DNA of 64,000 nucleotides, taken from positions 338,157-402,156 of the forward strand of contig CAJJDO010000092.1 in the NCBI GenBank assembly GCA_905183005.1, written 5' to 3'. This document shows positions 1 through 13,270 of the stretch, in pieces. This DNA comes from Paramecium pentaurelia. Its lineage: Eukaryota; Ciliophora; Oligohymenophorea; Peniculida; Parameciidae. Position 1 is the stretch's first letter. Each line of letters begins with the position of its first letter. Position numbers and translations under genes: made by a program. The notes under the pieces are model-generated. The model made no database searches, was not told the DNA's origin, and was given only the letters and a program-made list of their open reading frames with translations.

Positions 1-389
1 ATTACTAAAATATAATTAATAAAATTTTTGTAAAAGCCGGAAAATATAATAGTTTTTAACTAGATACTCTAAAATTAAGTAGAAAATTGAACTCATCGAT
101 ACATCTTTTAAATATAATTTGCTAAAATTTTGGAAATAGCTATTCAAATTCTAGCTAGAATTTAATTCGATTTTGATAATAAAGATCCAGATAATAAATC
201 CAAGTTACGGTTAAAAATTTCATAATTTTTATTCTTATTCAAGAGAGGAAAGTGGTTTACAATACGTATAAAGAGAGGTTAGAGATTTGGGGTAAAATAA
301 TTAAGAAAAAATGAAAAGGGAAAAATTAAAGGAAAAGTGATGGAATTTGAATTTGAAAGTATAAATAATTAATTTTAATTAAAACAACA
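1..389. other. Intergenic left edge
   Basis: A/T-rich stretch with TGA in all plus-strand frames and no conserved protein similarity that I can recognise. It should contain the promoter of the gene starting at 390. Nothing else supported. Confidence 0.5.
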
Positions 390-1473
390 ATGCCAATTAC
401 GAGTACTTCTCGATACCATATTAAATAGATGATCTATTTTAAGAGTTACTTGCCTTTGAAGATCGATACTAAAAAGGGTCAGACAAATATGATGTGATTC
501 AAAAATTAATTGATTTATATGCTGTATTAATAGAGCATTATGACAGTATTCAAGTAATAAATATCATCGAAAGTAGGACCCAGTGGGATATTATTTCAAT
601 GAGAAATTGTAATCACTGTTTGCATGTTAAAGAGCTTTGAAGACCATTCGTAAAATAAATCAAGATTAAGGTACATTTGTGCCTTTACATTCTCAAAGTT
701 TGATTGTTTAAGAAATAAGAAGTATTGAAAATAGTTAAGAGAGTGCAAAAGCGAAAGTATGAATATAAAATAATAGAAAGTAAGTAGCGTGTGTAGAGTA
801 GAAGAAGAGAGAACGATAGACAAAGGCAAAGATAGCTATGGAAATTTAAGATTAAATTGAATGCAATTAGAATAGTTTAGAAAATATGATAACAGGATAT
901 CAATAAACTTAGAATTAAAATTTAAAGGTGATTGAAGAAGACTTAAAAAGACAAGATGACAATTTCTTATAACGAAGATAAAAAAGAGAGAGTAAAATTC
1001 CATATTGATAACAAGAAACTAATTAAATGAGAAGATCGAGTAGAATGTGTTCAACTAAATGCAGTACAGAAAGATTAGATGTTTTCGAAAGTTGTATAGA
1101 ATTTTCAAATGGAGGATAAGAATAGATGAGAGAATTGAATAATACTAGATTGATGTAGTTTTTAAAAGAACAATCAGATAAAGTTAGTTCAGATAAAAAT
1201 TAGTCTTAAGAGTCTGGATAGATGGAAGAAGTACAACCATTTGAAGATTTGAAAGTGGAAGAAATGGATGATATCGAAAATATTATTCCTCCAAGAAGGC
1301 AAATAAGAGAATCATCATCTGAAGACATTATGGATTCTCCTCCATAATAATAAAGAAAGGTCAAATAATTTGGAATGATTGATAATAATGGAGATATGCT
1401 GTTATTGGAAGAAGAGCAGAATTTAATAAGTGATTTAAATATTGAATTAAACTATAAATAGAATGAAATTTGA
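390..1473 (+). CDS. Hypothetical acidic, Gln/Glu-rich protein (about 327 aa)
   Basis: I do not recognise the family. The frame is restored by removing four short introns at 403-428, 609-634, 757-780 and 992-1015 (24-26 nt, all GT...AG), giving exactly 328 codons to a TGA. The N-terminal half is helical and rich in hydrophobic heptads (for example DLFQELLAFEDRY); the middle is basic and likely coiled-coil; the C-terminal third is acidic and low in complexity with many Gln read from TAA/TAG. The start was chosen because ATG 390 lies four codons before the first intron and no other in-frame ATG precedes the conserved-looking part. Tail-to-tail with the glucan synthase gene, 52 bp apart. A cytoplasmic structural or adaptor role is only a guess. 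Confidence 0.7.
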
Positions 1474-1525
1474 ATGAATTAATATTCATAATTGATATTT
1501 ATTATTATATGATTATTCATATCAC

Positions 1526-4500
1526 TCATTAGATGATAACAAAATTATTTATATTTCCATAGATGTCATTATCCTTAAGATCATCATCTGTGCAAATCCA
1601 TTCTCCATCAACGTAGAATTTGTAACTATGATATTATTAATTTAATACTAATATTCTCCAGGAAGCAGTTTCAGAGTAACATTCCATACTTTGGAGAAAT
1701 GATCAAATTTGAGTTTGTGTTTCTCCTTCCATTCATCAAATGAACCAGACACAGCTACTTATCTTGGTTACAATAGTCTAGTGGATCGATACACAAATTA
1801 ATGCAATCTCAAATTGGATCTCTTTGCATGAGCTAGAATTCTTTCAAAATTCTTGAGTGTTTTGTCAGAATTAGAAAATACCTAGATATTTATTTTAAAT
1901 TTCTTACTCTTCCTTCTTCTTTTGTAAAAAGCTCTTGTTCTTTTAATTCTTTATAATCTTATTGAATTTGTCCAGCCATTTATTAAACTAATTCTTTATC
2001 TATGAAGTTTTTATCAAATAACCTGTAATATTCCTAAGCCCATGCTCTACTCACATCAGCAACATCGATGGCTGCATCAAAAGCATTTTTTCTAAGTTAT
2101 GCATACTACTCTTAATTCTTATATAATTAAAGAGCTCTGTCTATAGCATAGAGGAAGTTTCCTCGATTATAAGCATCAAAAATAAATCCTGATCCTTTTT
2201 GTTATTTCTAATCATATTCATGAACTGTGTCTCTTAAACCACCAGTTTTAAAAGCAATAACTGGAGTACTTCCAATAAAGAATTCATGTTAAACTATACC
2301 TCCAGGTTCGAATAATGATGGCATTAATCCAAAGTCACAACCAACATTCACTAAAGTACCATCCATAAAGAATGCAGATGGATCAGCCCAGAAATTTCTA
2401 GGATATATAGATTTTAATCTAATCATATTCTAAGCACAAAATGCACTGTATTCTTCTTTCATATCAGCAGGTCCTCCAACTAATATCTACACAGTGCCTT
2501 GACTTCTTTAGATGAGTTCTTCTGCAACTTCCAAGATGAGATGTACTCCCTTTTATTTAGTAACTCTACCTACAAAACCTAACACAACTATATGATTTTC
2601 AAGTTAGGAACAGCCAAAATATTTCTTTTGCAATTATTCCTTAGCTTTTAAATGATCATTATTTGTTTTATCCATTATTACTTTGAATCTTTATTCTCTT
2701 CTTATGCCATTAGGAAAGGCAAAAGGTAGAGGATGTTTTCTTAACACACTTGCTAATGGAGAGGATTCTAATAACTCATATTTATAGGATTAAGAGACTG
2801 TTCCCCAATTATCACATGTAATTAATGGGCATCTGGATGGATTTATAACTAAATTCTACCAGAATGGATCAATCAAGAAATCATTAGGAAGTTCATGAAT
2901 ATAATCTAATGTTCCTTCATTTGGTTTTGGATATAGCCTTCCTTCATATAATGGATCCAAATTATGGACAATGTGAAATGATTTCGTACCAGCGAAGGCT
3001 TCTCCATATCTTCTTATTCTAAGATATCCTGGAATTAAACCACAGAACCAATCGTTAGTGACAATTAATGAAGGGATAAGTTTAAGTTAACATAACAATT
3101 CTAAACATCCTTTAGCATAGACTGTTAATTATTTCATAACATAACTAGCATCTTCCCCTGCATATGCAGAAGGGAAATATAGTTCATTATGTAACCAAAA
3201 CAATCTTACTCCATTAAAAACTCCTTCAAAAACTCCCAAAATTACCTTTTCACCTTACAACCAAATTTCTATATTTCTAATGTGTTTGAATCCATCACTA
3301 AGAATATATCCTGTATCCCCTTTTTTATTTCTATGATAATAAGGTGTGATCAAAATAACTTCTTCATTCATTTTAGCTAATTCTTATGTTAATTCATCTA
3401 CCATAACTCCCAATCCACCAGTTGTAGTCCATTTGCCTAATTCTGGAGTACAAAAACATATGGGGCCTAATTTATTTAGATTAATTAATTGTTATAGTGT
3501 ATCATAGAAAGGCAGGTTTTTGTCTTAAGTTCCAAGTATTGATTAAAAGAATGCAAATAATTTACATAATCTTACTTTATTTGATTGGAAATCCTTCATT
3601 GAACTAATTAACCTATTTAAATCAAAGTTGTTTGGTTTAATCACTTAAGTATAATAGTGAGAAAATCCATTAATAAATTATTACAAAGAATTTAAGTTGT
3701 CTGTTAATAATGTCAACTTATTTGCAGCATCATTACCATAAATAGTTAATGGTATTTTTGATTACATTTTTTATTACAATCGAATCAATGCACTTTTCTA
3801 TGCTTTTTATTAGACCTCCTAAGAGTTACCCAAGATTTCAACACCCCAAATTTAAGATTGAAAGTTCTTTAAATGAACCTCTAATCTTGATGTCAAAAAA
3901 TTGCCAATATAAAAATAGCTTACTTCTTCATTCTCCAATTCAGGATATGACCAGTTTCTTAATCTTACAACAATGTTTGATCTCTCAGAATTAGGAAAAT
4001 AATATCTTAAATTTCTAAGGTTCATAAACATATCAATTTCACCATCATTGAAATTAATAGCAATTAATGCCATTTCATCTTTTGAATATCTAGCAAATGC
4101 TAATACATGTGTATGCCAACCATACATATGTTCAGCAGATAATGATACTAATTGCCCATTTCTTAAAACTTTATGTTGTTTTCTCATTTATCTAATATGT
4201 ACATAATGTTTTCCAATCTATTATAAATCAAATCCAAATTATGGTCCTACTTCTCTTCTAAAATTCTCTTAAGCTGTTGCAATATTAGAAATATCCATCT
4301 ACGATAAAGATGAACCACTTTGTACTCTTACAGGTTAACCATTATTATTTGGTCTTGCAGGAGATTAAGCAATCTATAATTAAACTTAATGTGTTAATGT
4401 ATTATATCCAAATCCATAATCTTCATTAACTTATACATAAGATTCTGCTCTCTTGAGTGATCTCTATGGTGTTTTTTATTATGTTGGATCTTACAACTTA

Positions 4501-7142
4501 ATTTCTGAACTTTCATGTTTTGTTACATAATTGAACACATTAGTTGTTTTTTCACGAAATGCAAATCCTTCTTCTTCTCCCATAAAAGTCATAGGAATAT
4601 CTTACAAAGTAAAAAATAAATCTACAGCTGCCCATGTACCTCGCTTATAAATTAAAGCAGGATAAGGCCATGAGTTATAAGTTGTACTTTAAACTATGAT
4701 ACTACCAGATGGATATTATTTTGCTGTATATTCTATCCATTTTTTAATTGCATTAACATTTTTTCTTTCCATTTTTACCATTGTACCATCCTTTTTCAAA
4801 TTCTCACCAAATATTGATGCAATAGCTATTGGTAATTTAAATAATCTAGGAATCACACCACTTTAAATAAGATTAATTTCCCTTTCTTCTTATTCTCCCA
4901 TTGCACCCCAAGCTTCTGCCACAATTAAAAAATTAGGAAACTTACTCCATAACGATTTACATATCTTTACTAAAAATGGATTTGGATACAAATTTTTGAC
5001 ACTTGTACCCCAATAACCACAATCCTCATTTTATAAACAAATTTCTCCATTAAAGATTTATTTATTAGAATAAGCTTGATTTCCATCACTGTCCTTTCTA
5101 TACATTTCATCCAAATCCAAAGAAAATACTTATGGCCATGAAGATCCATTATCTAAATGAACTCCTTGAATATTGTATTATGTTGTTAATTCAATCATTT
5201 CTTCTAATAAAACATCCCAAACTCTTTTTTTTCTATTGTTCAAAATAATTGTATCTTCAAAATGTAAAGATCTTCCATCAGTTCCAAACATAGCTACTTG
5301 TCTTCCTTATTCATCTAATCTATAAACCAAATCTTTTCTGTATTTTCGATGTGGTCTTGCACTACTTATACGTGTAACCATATCTACTATAATTCTTAAT
5401 TTATTTTATTAAGCAACTTTATTTAATTACATAAATTCTTCTTTACCGCCCAACATTTAATTAGGTGTTAATCTACAAGTGATAGCCAATGGACTGACCT
5501 CTGGTCTTTTAAACAATTTTTATTATTTATCTTAATCAATCATTAAACCATTATCTCTTTCTAAAGTACCCATTAAATAAACACAATTAATTCCTTATTA
5601 TACTAAATCAGGTATTTTTTCACGAACCTTTCTAAAATTTCCCCTCTTTGTGAACTTACCTTAATTATCTGGTTTTGCATCTAATAAATCAACATAAATT
5701 TCATGGATTTGTAAATTCTTAGAATCTCTAGGATGAACTATAAATCTTCCTTGAATTGGTTTTGCTTCCATCATCTGAAGAGATGTAATTTCAACATTAC
5801 TTTTCAATTCATCCAAATTCATAATTTTCTGAATACTCTATAATTTACCAGAATTTGTCATTCTAATTAACTTCCAATCATAAAAACCGCATCTCTTGAA
5901 TCTACCAAAATCCATCTTAAATGCCATATATTTTTTATCTCCTTAACTACTATATTCACTCAATTTTGGTTTGTGCCATGATACTATATTTTATTTACAT
6001 CCAGAATCAAATATATAACTCTTTAAGAGAATAACAATTGAACTTAAGGGATAGGATGAATCATATTCAAATAAGTATTGAATATCAAATTTAGATCCAA
6101 CTTTTGTAATTTTTGGTTTAAAAGGTACTCTTTTTTACCAATCAACACCATCATATAAAATATTCAATAAAATAACTGCTTAATCTCTTATCAATTATAA
6201 AGGATTTCCCAACAAACCAACCAATAACTTCTCCAAATAATGATTACTCTTTGTATCTCTTGCTATAATTGATTTACCAACATCTTAGTCTAAATCCATT
6301 AATAACTTTGTTATTTCATCAACATTCTTTTCTACATTTCCATATGAAAGTCTTATAAATTTGTCTCTTAAATCAGTGTATTACTTTTTATGAAATGAGA
6401 AATTGCTGACTCCATTTACAATGATCATACATCTTTCATCATAATTCTCTGTCACCTACCCTTTCTTATCAGCAAAATACAATAAAATATGATATAATTC
6501 CAATTTAAACATCTTATTCAATTTATTTGCCAAATGACTTCCAACCAATGGATCCAACTTACCCTTAGCTTATATTGCCAATGAAAGCACATTATAATCT
6601 ATAGAAAATACTCCTTCCTCCTTATTCTGACAAGTACAAATCTTCACTCTTAAATCAAGATACTCTGGTTTGACAGTCTAGGATTTGCTAACCAATATTG
6701 TACTATTAATGGAACCCACTCTATCAGTGATTGAATGCACTGACAAGATATTGGTTTTATTAATATCACTTCTTGATAATGGAATAACTTTGTTCTCATC
6801 TACTTTCAGGAATCCCACTAACTAATTTAAATTTGCCAAGGATGCAATATAATAATGCACTATATATATTAATATTTATTACCCTAAAATATTAAAGCCT
6901 CAATTGTGTGATTTCCCTTCTAAGCACAATACTCTGAAAACAATTCGCTCTCTGGTTTTCCCTAATAATAGTACAACAATGCATAAATTGATTCCAAATA
7001 TCCTTAAATCTTATTAATTTATACCTTCCTAAAATTCATGATCTTTATGTGTAAATGATCTCAACACATTCAACAACGTTAGATCCAACTTAAACTCAAA
7101 AGAATATGTTGAATTCTCAGCATTTTCATACAATTAAAACAT
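1526..7142 (-). CDS. Giant GH13 amylase-like / GT5 glycogen (starch) synthase / CBM48 fusion protein
   Basis: A single gene of about 1,840 residues after removing introns at 7003-7024, 6860-6882, 1882-1907 and 1626-1648. Order of parts: about 450 N-terminal residues of unknown fold; a GH13 alpha-amylase-like barrel (about residues 480-1000) with RIIVDMV, GVHLDNG, VAEAWG and QDIPMTFMGEE; a GT5 glucosyltransferase (about 1210-1680) with CTPELGKWTTTGGLGVMVDE at its start, matching the K-TGGLGDV nucleotide-sugar loop, and MPSLFEPGGIVQHEF matching the E-x7-E catalytic region; and a C-terminal AMPK-beta-like CBM48 (about 1750-1840, VAVSGSFDEWKE and PGEYYYKFYVDGEW). Known for the families: GT5 elongates alpha-glucans from UDP- or ADP-glucose and CBM48 binds glycogen. 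The amylase-plus-synthase order recalls fungal alpha-1,3-glucan synthases, but there is no transmembrane block here. The likely role is synthesis or remodelling of the cytoplasmic glycogen store. The amylase domain has lost several standard residues (see findings) and may be structural. Confidence 0.9.
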
Positions 7143-7432
7143 AAGATTTTTAATTAATTTATATTTGCTTAATTACCTTATTATGCTCGAAAGATATGTA
7201 TGAATAAGTTCGTCATAACTATATATCTTTATTTATGATCTTATATATTATATATAAAATGAGCTTTAATATTTTCCTTTTAAATTTTGAGGCTACATCA
7301 ACTATATTCATTTAATGTTATAAATTGATATATAAGATACAAGTTGAGAGAAGGGGTCTTAATAATATTATAATACTAATTTATTATTAATAATACGAAG
7401 AATATATTAAAAATGTTACTTTGATCAAAATA

Positions 7433-9735
7433 TCATATGGTATCATAAGAAATTTCAAAAAGTGTTATTCTGGCTGATTTATATTTATAATCTTAGGTTC
7501 CATATTGTGAAACACAAGCAAATTTCAATGTTTTTTTGAGACTTCTTTTATCTAATTTTAGAATCTACATATTCCTTTAACATAATATATTGCTAGCATA
7601 AAGATCATCCATTTATGATTCTAATGCTCTGATTTTTGTACCATAACCATCATAAACTGCTAAACTCTTATCACCCATCATAATAAAATTAATGTTTTTA
7701 TAAAATTAATCCATTTGAGCGTCATGAATTCTATGTTTTTCAATCAAAAGTAATTGTCCACAATAAGTTTCATTATCTGTATTAATTTCAACAATTTTAT
7801 TTTTATTTAACATAATATATTTTAATTTGTTTGGTTAATTACCAAAAACAATTAGAAGATTAGGGTAATTACTTGGACTTATACATCCTGTTATTCCCCA
7901 AAAAATATCTATCTCCTTATCTAATTGGACATTTGATAATTATGGAGCAATTTAAATAGGATTTTTCTTAGGAGCAAATTTAGCCTCTAATCTTTCTTTA
8001 AATTTTGGATTAGGATATATCTCTTCTTGGGATTTATAAAACACTAAATTTAATTTATTGAAAAAAATACATGAGTATATTCTTAAATAAGTTCCAGAAG
8101 AACAACAAAACTATTAAAATGGAATAGTAAGACTAAGAAATGGAACAATTCCTGGATTTCTTATATGAGTTAATCTATATAATAAAATTTAATTTATTAT
8201 ATCCCACACTATCACTTCTCCTGAATCATCACCAGCTGCTATATTTCTTTCATCATTAAAAGAGAGCAAAGCAGTAATCCAACTATTGTGACCCTTTAAT
8301 GTATGTATAGGAAAGACTGATAGATTATAAGATTAACTTAATAATGAAGATTCATATTTAGCAATTCGATCCATTTCATATTAATTATCCTTAACCATGA
8401 TATCAAAATCCCAAACTTTAATTTATTTATCAAATCCTCCAGTTATCAAATAAAATCCAGAATTACTCAAATTCCCTTTAAGTATTTAATTGTGCAATTA
8501 AGAATTCTCCTCATCAGTATAAGAATCAGCCTATGGATTTTTATCATTTTTAATTTTCAAACTAATCATACTAGATATACAACATGTATCATAAATGGTT
8601 TTCAATAATTCACCTGATGAAATTCTCCAGATTTTAATTGTTCTATCATATGAACTTGTTGCAAGTACGTCATCAGATAGAGCCACTAGGGCAGTTACAC
8701 TATTAGAATGATGTGTTTAAATTTGAGCAACATTTGCAAATCTAAATTTTCTATTCTCAAATAATTCTGGTTAAGCTAATTTCACTTGATGACGATTATA
8801 TGAGATAAATGCTTAAGACACAACACTAGCATGAATATCTTAAGTAAGTTTAGGTAATTATTTCAAACTATCATTAATAGTAATTTTAGTTTAATCAATC
8901 ATATCAGCAACAGAGTTTTTTAATTGATTTAAGGCAAACTCTTATAAAGAGAAAGATGAATCTTCATAATTTCTCAAAACCATATTAGAAATATAATCAA
9001 GATCTGAAAGTAATTAGCCTTCCATATTAGCTGATTTTCTCAAATTATTTAAGAAATGAAAGCATTACTAAGGATTTTTGGCATATAATTTAGCAACAAT
9101 TTAAGGTACATCTCCATATCTAGCCAAAGTTTCTTCTGGATTAATTTATTAGTATTGAGTTTTAAAGAAATGAATATTATTTGAAAAAATATTGAATTAC
9201 TCTATCTATTTATTGTTAAAATAATTACTGTCAAAGAATGCATTAATGGTTTATTTTAAGATATAGAAATGTTACATGATTAATGAAGTTTGATCATCAA
9301 TTAATTAATTAAAGTATTTCACTTATTTTTTACATAGATTATCATATTCTAATAAATAAGTATGTTCTTTTTCTAATAACAATTTAACATTTTTATTGTA
9401 TAACCTTTATTTATTGATAATACTTACATACTATCATTTCTATTGACTTTTTTAATTTCAGATGCAAGTATTTCTAAAAAATGAGGAAATTCAACTATAT
9501 CTTCTTTGTGTTCTTAATAATGGATATCATCATCAGTATTACATTATGGACACATAATCATTTTCTAACAGTTTAATGCTGTGCATCCTTAATGTATAAA
9601 TCTATCTGGATGACGATAACAAAACAATTCAACTTAAGTTCGTTTTGGAAATGCTGAAATAGATGAAGCAACTGATTATTCAGTTCCAAATCTAACTTAA
9701 GTTATATTTCGTTATTGATTATCAAAAGTATTCAT
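7433..9735 (-). CDS. B-box-like zinc finger plus WD40-repeat protein (about 759 aa)
   Basis: One 23-nt intron at 9405-9427; the spliced length is exactly 760 codons. Residues about 40-75 carry a cysteine/histidine cluster (CYRHPDRFIHQGC, then MCPQC and H/H) typical of a B-box-type zinc finger, followed by a long helical, probably coiled-coil segment (about 90-330), then WD40 repeats (about 330-760) with recognisable cores such as TIKIWRISSGELL, QIKVWDFD and GEVIVWDII. This layout is frequent in ciliates; such proteins act as scaffolds and no enzyme activity is expected. The start ATG 9735 faces the start of the small gene at 9759, leaving only 23 bp between them, so a shared bidirectional promoter is likely. 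The substrate or partner is unknown. Confidence 0.85.
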
Positions 9736-9758
9736 TAAATTAATAATAATATTAATTT

Positions 9759-9986
9759 ATGGATAATTGGAAACTTGGAAAAGGAATGTTGAAGGATTTT
9801 CACTTCTTCTATCATGATTTTGATAGTTTATCTTTTGGTAAGAACCTTAGATTTATTCGTCCATTTATGATTTGTACAATCATTTTATCTTCAACTTTTG
9901 GTATTATATGTCTAGAAGTTCCAGAAATTGATCGAATATCAAATGATTGGAAATACAAATACTTAGATTTAAAAGAAATTAAATGA
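9759..9986 (+). CDS. Small single-pass membrane protein (75 aa)
   Basis: An intron-free frame of 75 codons ending in TGA. It is basic and aromatic at the N-terminus, has one hydrophobic segment (about residues 37-54, MICTIILSSTFGIICLE) and a charged tail (WKYKYLDLKEIK). It contains no TAA or TAG codons. Size and layout fit a small inner-mitochondrial-membrane subunit, such as the ciliate-specific respiratory-chain subunits, but that is an inference with no motif behind it. It starts 23 bp from the divergent WD40 gene and 74 bp from the end of the next convergent gene, so little room is left for another reading of this interval. Confidence 0.6.
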   Translation: MDNWKLGKGMLKDFHFFYHDFDSLSFGKNLRFIRPFMICTIILSSTFGIICLEVPEIDRISNDWKYKYLDLKEIK

Positions 9987-10060
9987 ATATAATAAATGAA
10001 TACCTTAAAAAATTTAAAATAAAAAAGCTTTCTTTATTAATTAACATAATAAAATAAATT

Positions 10061-13000
10061 TCATATAATTATCATAGATGCAATCATCTAATTATGTTTC
10101 TCATACCAATTAGGCTCAATTATACCGATAAAGTAAGGTTTTTATATTGTTTTAAAATCTTTCATCTCTATTGTTATACGCTTCTCCATATTTAAATTAA
10201 TCTCCATTGAATAATTACTACCTGCTTTATTTTATTGAATGAATTCAACACCTAAGCTTTCTTATTACTCATTCTCATCACTTGTAGACTAATTATATAT
10301 ATATATAAATTACTTACTTATTAAATCAAATTGGCTATTTAATCAGTATTAAGTTCTTTTTCCAATTAATAGAAACATAAAACAATGTCAAATAATTAAA
10401 TAAAGTAAATAGTTCCCAATTCTGGATGTTTATTACTAGTAATAACTTAGCTCTTTATATTAATAATAATAATTACATTAAATATTATGTAATCAATGTT
10501 GTTTTTGTTTCCATATTTACAATTTTATAAAATTTATGAAATTCTAGTTTCTAACATTTAATCAGTCTATAATTCAGGAGGTATATCCTTATTATAATAT
10601 TTTGAAAAAGGTATCAAATTGTTCTATATATTTATATTTATATGATACCCTTTTTACAACTAATTGAGATTAAGTCAAAGTTTAATAAAATATCGAAAAC
10701 TATTAAATTAATGGTTAAACATTGACATCTGCAAAATCTTAAGTACAAAAATATTGAACAATTAAATTATCAACAACTTATGTTTCTCTTTGTAATTTTA
10801 ATAAATATTTAGTAAATCTTGTGTGATCATTTGCTTCATTTATTTATATTTTCCATTTGAAACCAAGAGATGTAAGTTACTTCTAAACATTTTTATTTAC
10901 AGTATATTCTCCATTCACCATTTCATGATAAAAACTAAAATTATTCATATAAATTACTCAATACCAACTTCTTAAATATTTGGATCAATTATTGTCAATT
11001 AAGTTATTAAGGATTCAAGAACATCCTTAATATCATTCTCTTGACATCCAATTATTGTATAAATAATCCATCTTCTAAAATTTGCATAATTATCTAAAGC
11101 ACATATACATTCATAATTTTTAATAAATATTTTTAGAGGTTCAGGTTCAAGAGTTTTTTGAATTAATGGGAAACATGGTAAACTAAATTTAGATTTATCA
11201 ATTTTGATATCTTCACTTATCTTTATTTATGATTTTAATGGTTTAAATTTTATTAAATGATGTTCTTAAATTTTAAATGAGTTTATTATATGTCCTTCAT
11301 ACAATATGGAAAAATAAAATGTTTCAGGTTTAATTTCAATAGTAGATTATTCAGTGAGTGTCTTCCTATTAATTATCATTAAATGATCAAATTATAATTT
11401 GATATGATGATTAAAAATATCTGCTATTTCATCATTATAACAAAACATTGGAATTGAGAGATCTTCTTATGTAGGTTAAAATTATGATATTTAAATAGTT
11501 TCATGATTGATCTGATCTTTAGAAATAAGGATATTATAATCATTTTCTAATAATGATAAGGCATATATAGTTTATCCATCTATTTCTATAAAAGAAATGT
11601 TACTTATTTCAGGTTCTTATATCTAATTATGAAAAATAATAATACAATTCTGTAATATTTATATTCATTTCTAACTTCTGTTTTAAAAGATGGTAATTTA
11701 ATTCTTAAATCTAATAAAACTATTCTATCATCATTGATTTGTGGTTTTAATTTTATTTAAGGAGGATTATGTTCAGTTTTTCTGGAATCAGCATAACGTT
11801 TAAATTTCTGAGCAATATCAGTATTTTCATGAATATTATTATATATCAATTGCATCAATTAATTTAATTTTATACTATGAACATGAAAATTAAATTTAAA
11901 TCGATTTATTTATTACTATTGATATTCCTTCTTTTTATAATAAATAGTATATCTAATATTTCTTTCACAATCATTTGTCTATTGTTTCCATCTAAATCCT
12001 TCTTATTTTAATGCAATTTTTAAAGATTCACAATCAATTAATTTTTCATTTTAAATAAAATGAACTAATTTAATTGTTATTTCATTTCCATTTAAATAAT
12101 TGCATATTTATTATATAAATTAAGGAAATAATTGTATATTTTCCAATTTAATTTATTCAATAATAACTTTACGATATTATTCACTCTGTTCACATTAACT
12201 AATACAAATACCTTTAATTTTTTAATGCTACATAAAAGCTAAAATTTATGAATCTTAGAAATCAATTATTTCAAATAAATTGTCTTTAATTGGAAATGAA
12301 CTCTCAATATCATTATCATTTTTAATTTGATTCAATAATTTATTAAATTCATCTTTATTTTTTACTATTTATGGAACAAGAATAAAATTATCACAAATTT
12401 AGACAGTTTTAGTCTATTTAATATTAGGACTTAAAGTTTTAAATTCTTAACTTTTTATCTAATCCTCCATTTGAATTGTAGATTCTCTTAAATATTTATT
12501 AATTAATTAAGCTTCCTTTCTTGATAAAATATTGGTTTACATGTCAAAGTAATCATTCTCTATAAGTAAAATTTCACTGAAAATATATTATATGATTACC
12601 AATCACGAATTCTTTTCATCATATCTTTCTATAATTAATGGTAATTTTAATGTACTGTGTCTTATTTACCTAATTTATATAACCATAATAAAAATGGATC
12701 TCTTTAGTAATCTTAATAATATTCTTTTAAAAAATCAATATCTACTCTTAATTTTACGAGATAATCTATTTCATCTATTCTCCATCTAACACATCTATTT
12801 AAAGAATCTCTCCATTTTTTAAATTACTCAATAACATTGACTGTTAAAATTCTTAGATGAAATAAAAGTTCTGAGAATTTATGTTCTTCAAATATTTCAG
12901 TTTTTAAATAATTTAAACATCTCTCCCTACCTTTAATTAGACTCATTAGCTTTTAAACAATGGATTATTTTAACTTTATTTCAGCAGTTTCTCTTAAAAT

Positions 13001-13270
13001 AGCATCAAGATCTTTTTCATTGTATTGAAGAAAGTATGCCCTATGAAATTAAGGAATACGGAATTATTCCCACAATAATTATAATTCATAAAGCCGTATA
13101 GCTAATGATTTTTCATCTACTACAATTTTATTCGTTGATGTAGGTCTTTTTACAGATTTCTTCTTAATCATAAACTATTTCTTAATTTCATGATCACTCA
13201 GCTTTCCCAAATAAAAACGATTGTCCCATTATTTTTCTCTAACCTATAGAGGCGGTTTCACTAATTTCAT
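10061..13270 (-). CDS. Large ciliate protein of unknown function with internal repeats (about 1,026 aa)
   Basis: Five introns of 23-29 nt restore one frame of exactly 1,027 codons. The N-terminus is basic and helical (KLSDHEIKKQF..., EQFKKWRDSLNRCVRWRIDE), compatible with an IQ-like or coiled-coil region. The C-terminal two thirds is mixed alpha/beta and contains at least two related modules around QEGFRWKQQTND (about 11.97-12.03 kb) and SLGFKWKIQINEAND (about 10.80-10.88 kb), each followed by Y/K-rich strands. I do not recognise the family. The start at 13270 was chosen because a possible upstream ATG (13444) leads to a TGA and could not be joined by a plausible intron. The 3' end is convergent with the small gene at 9759-9986. 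Confidence 0.7.
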
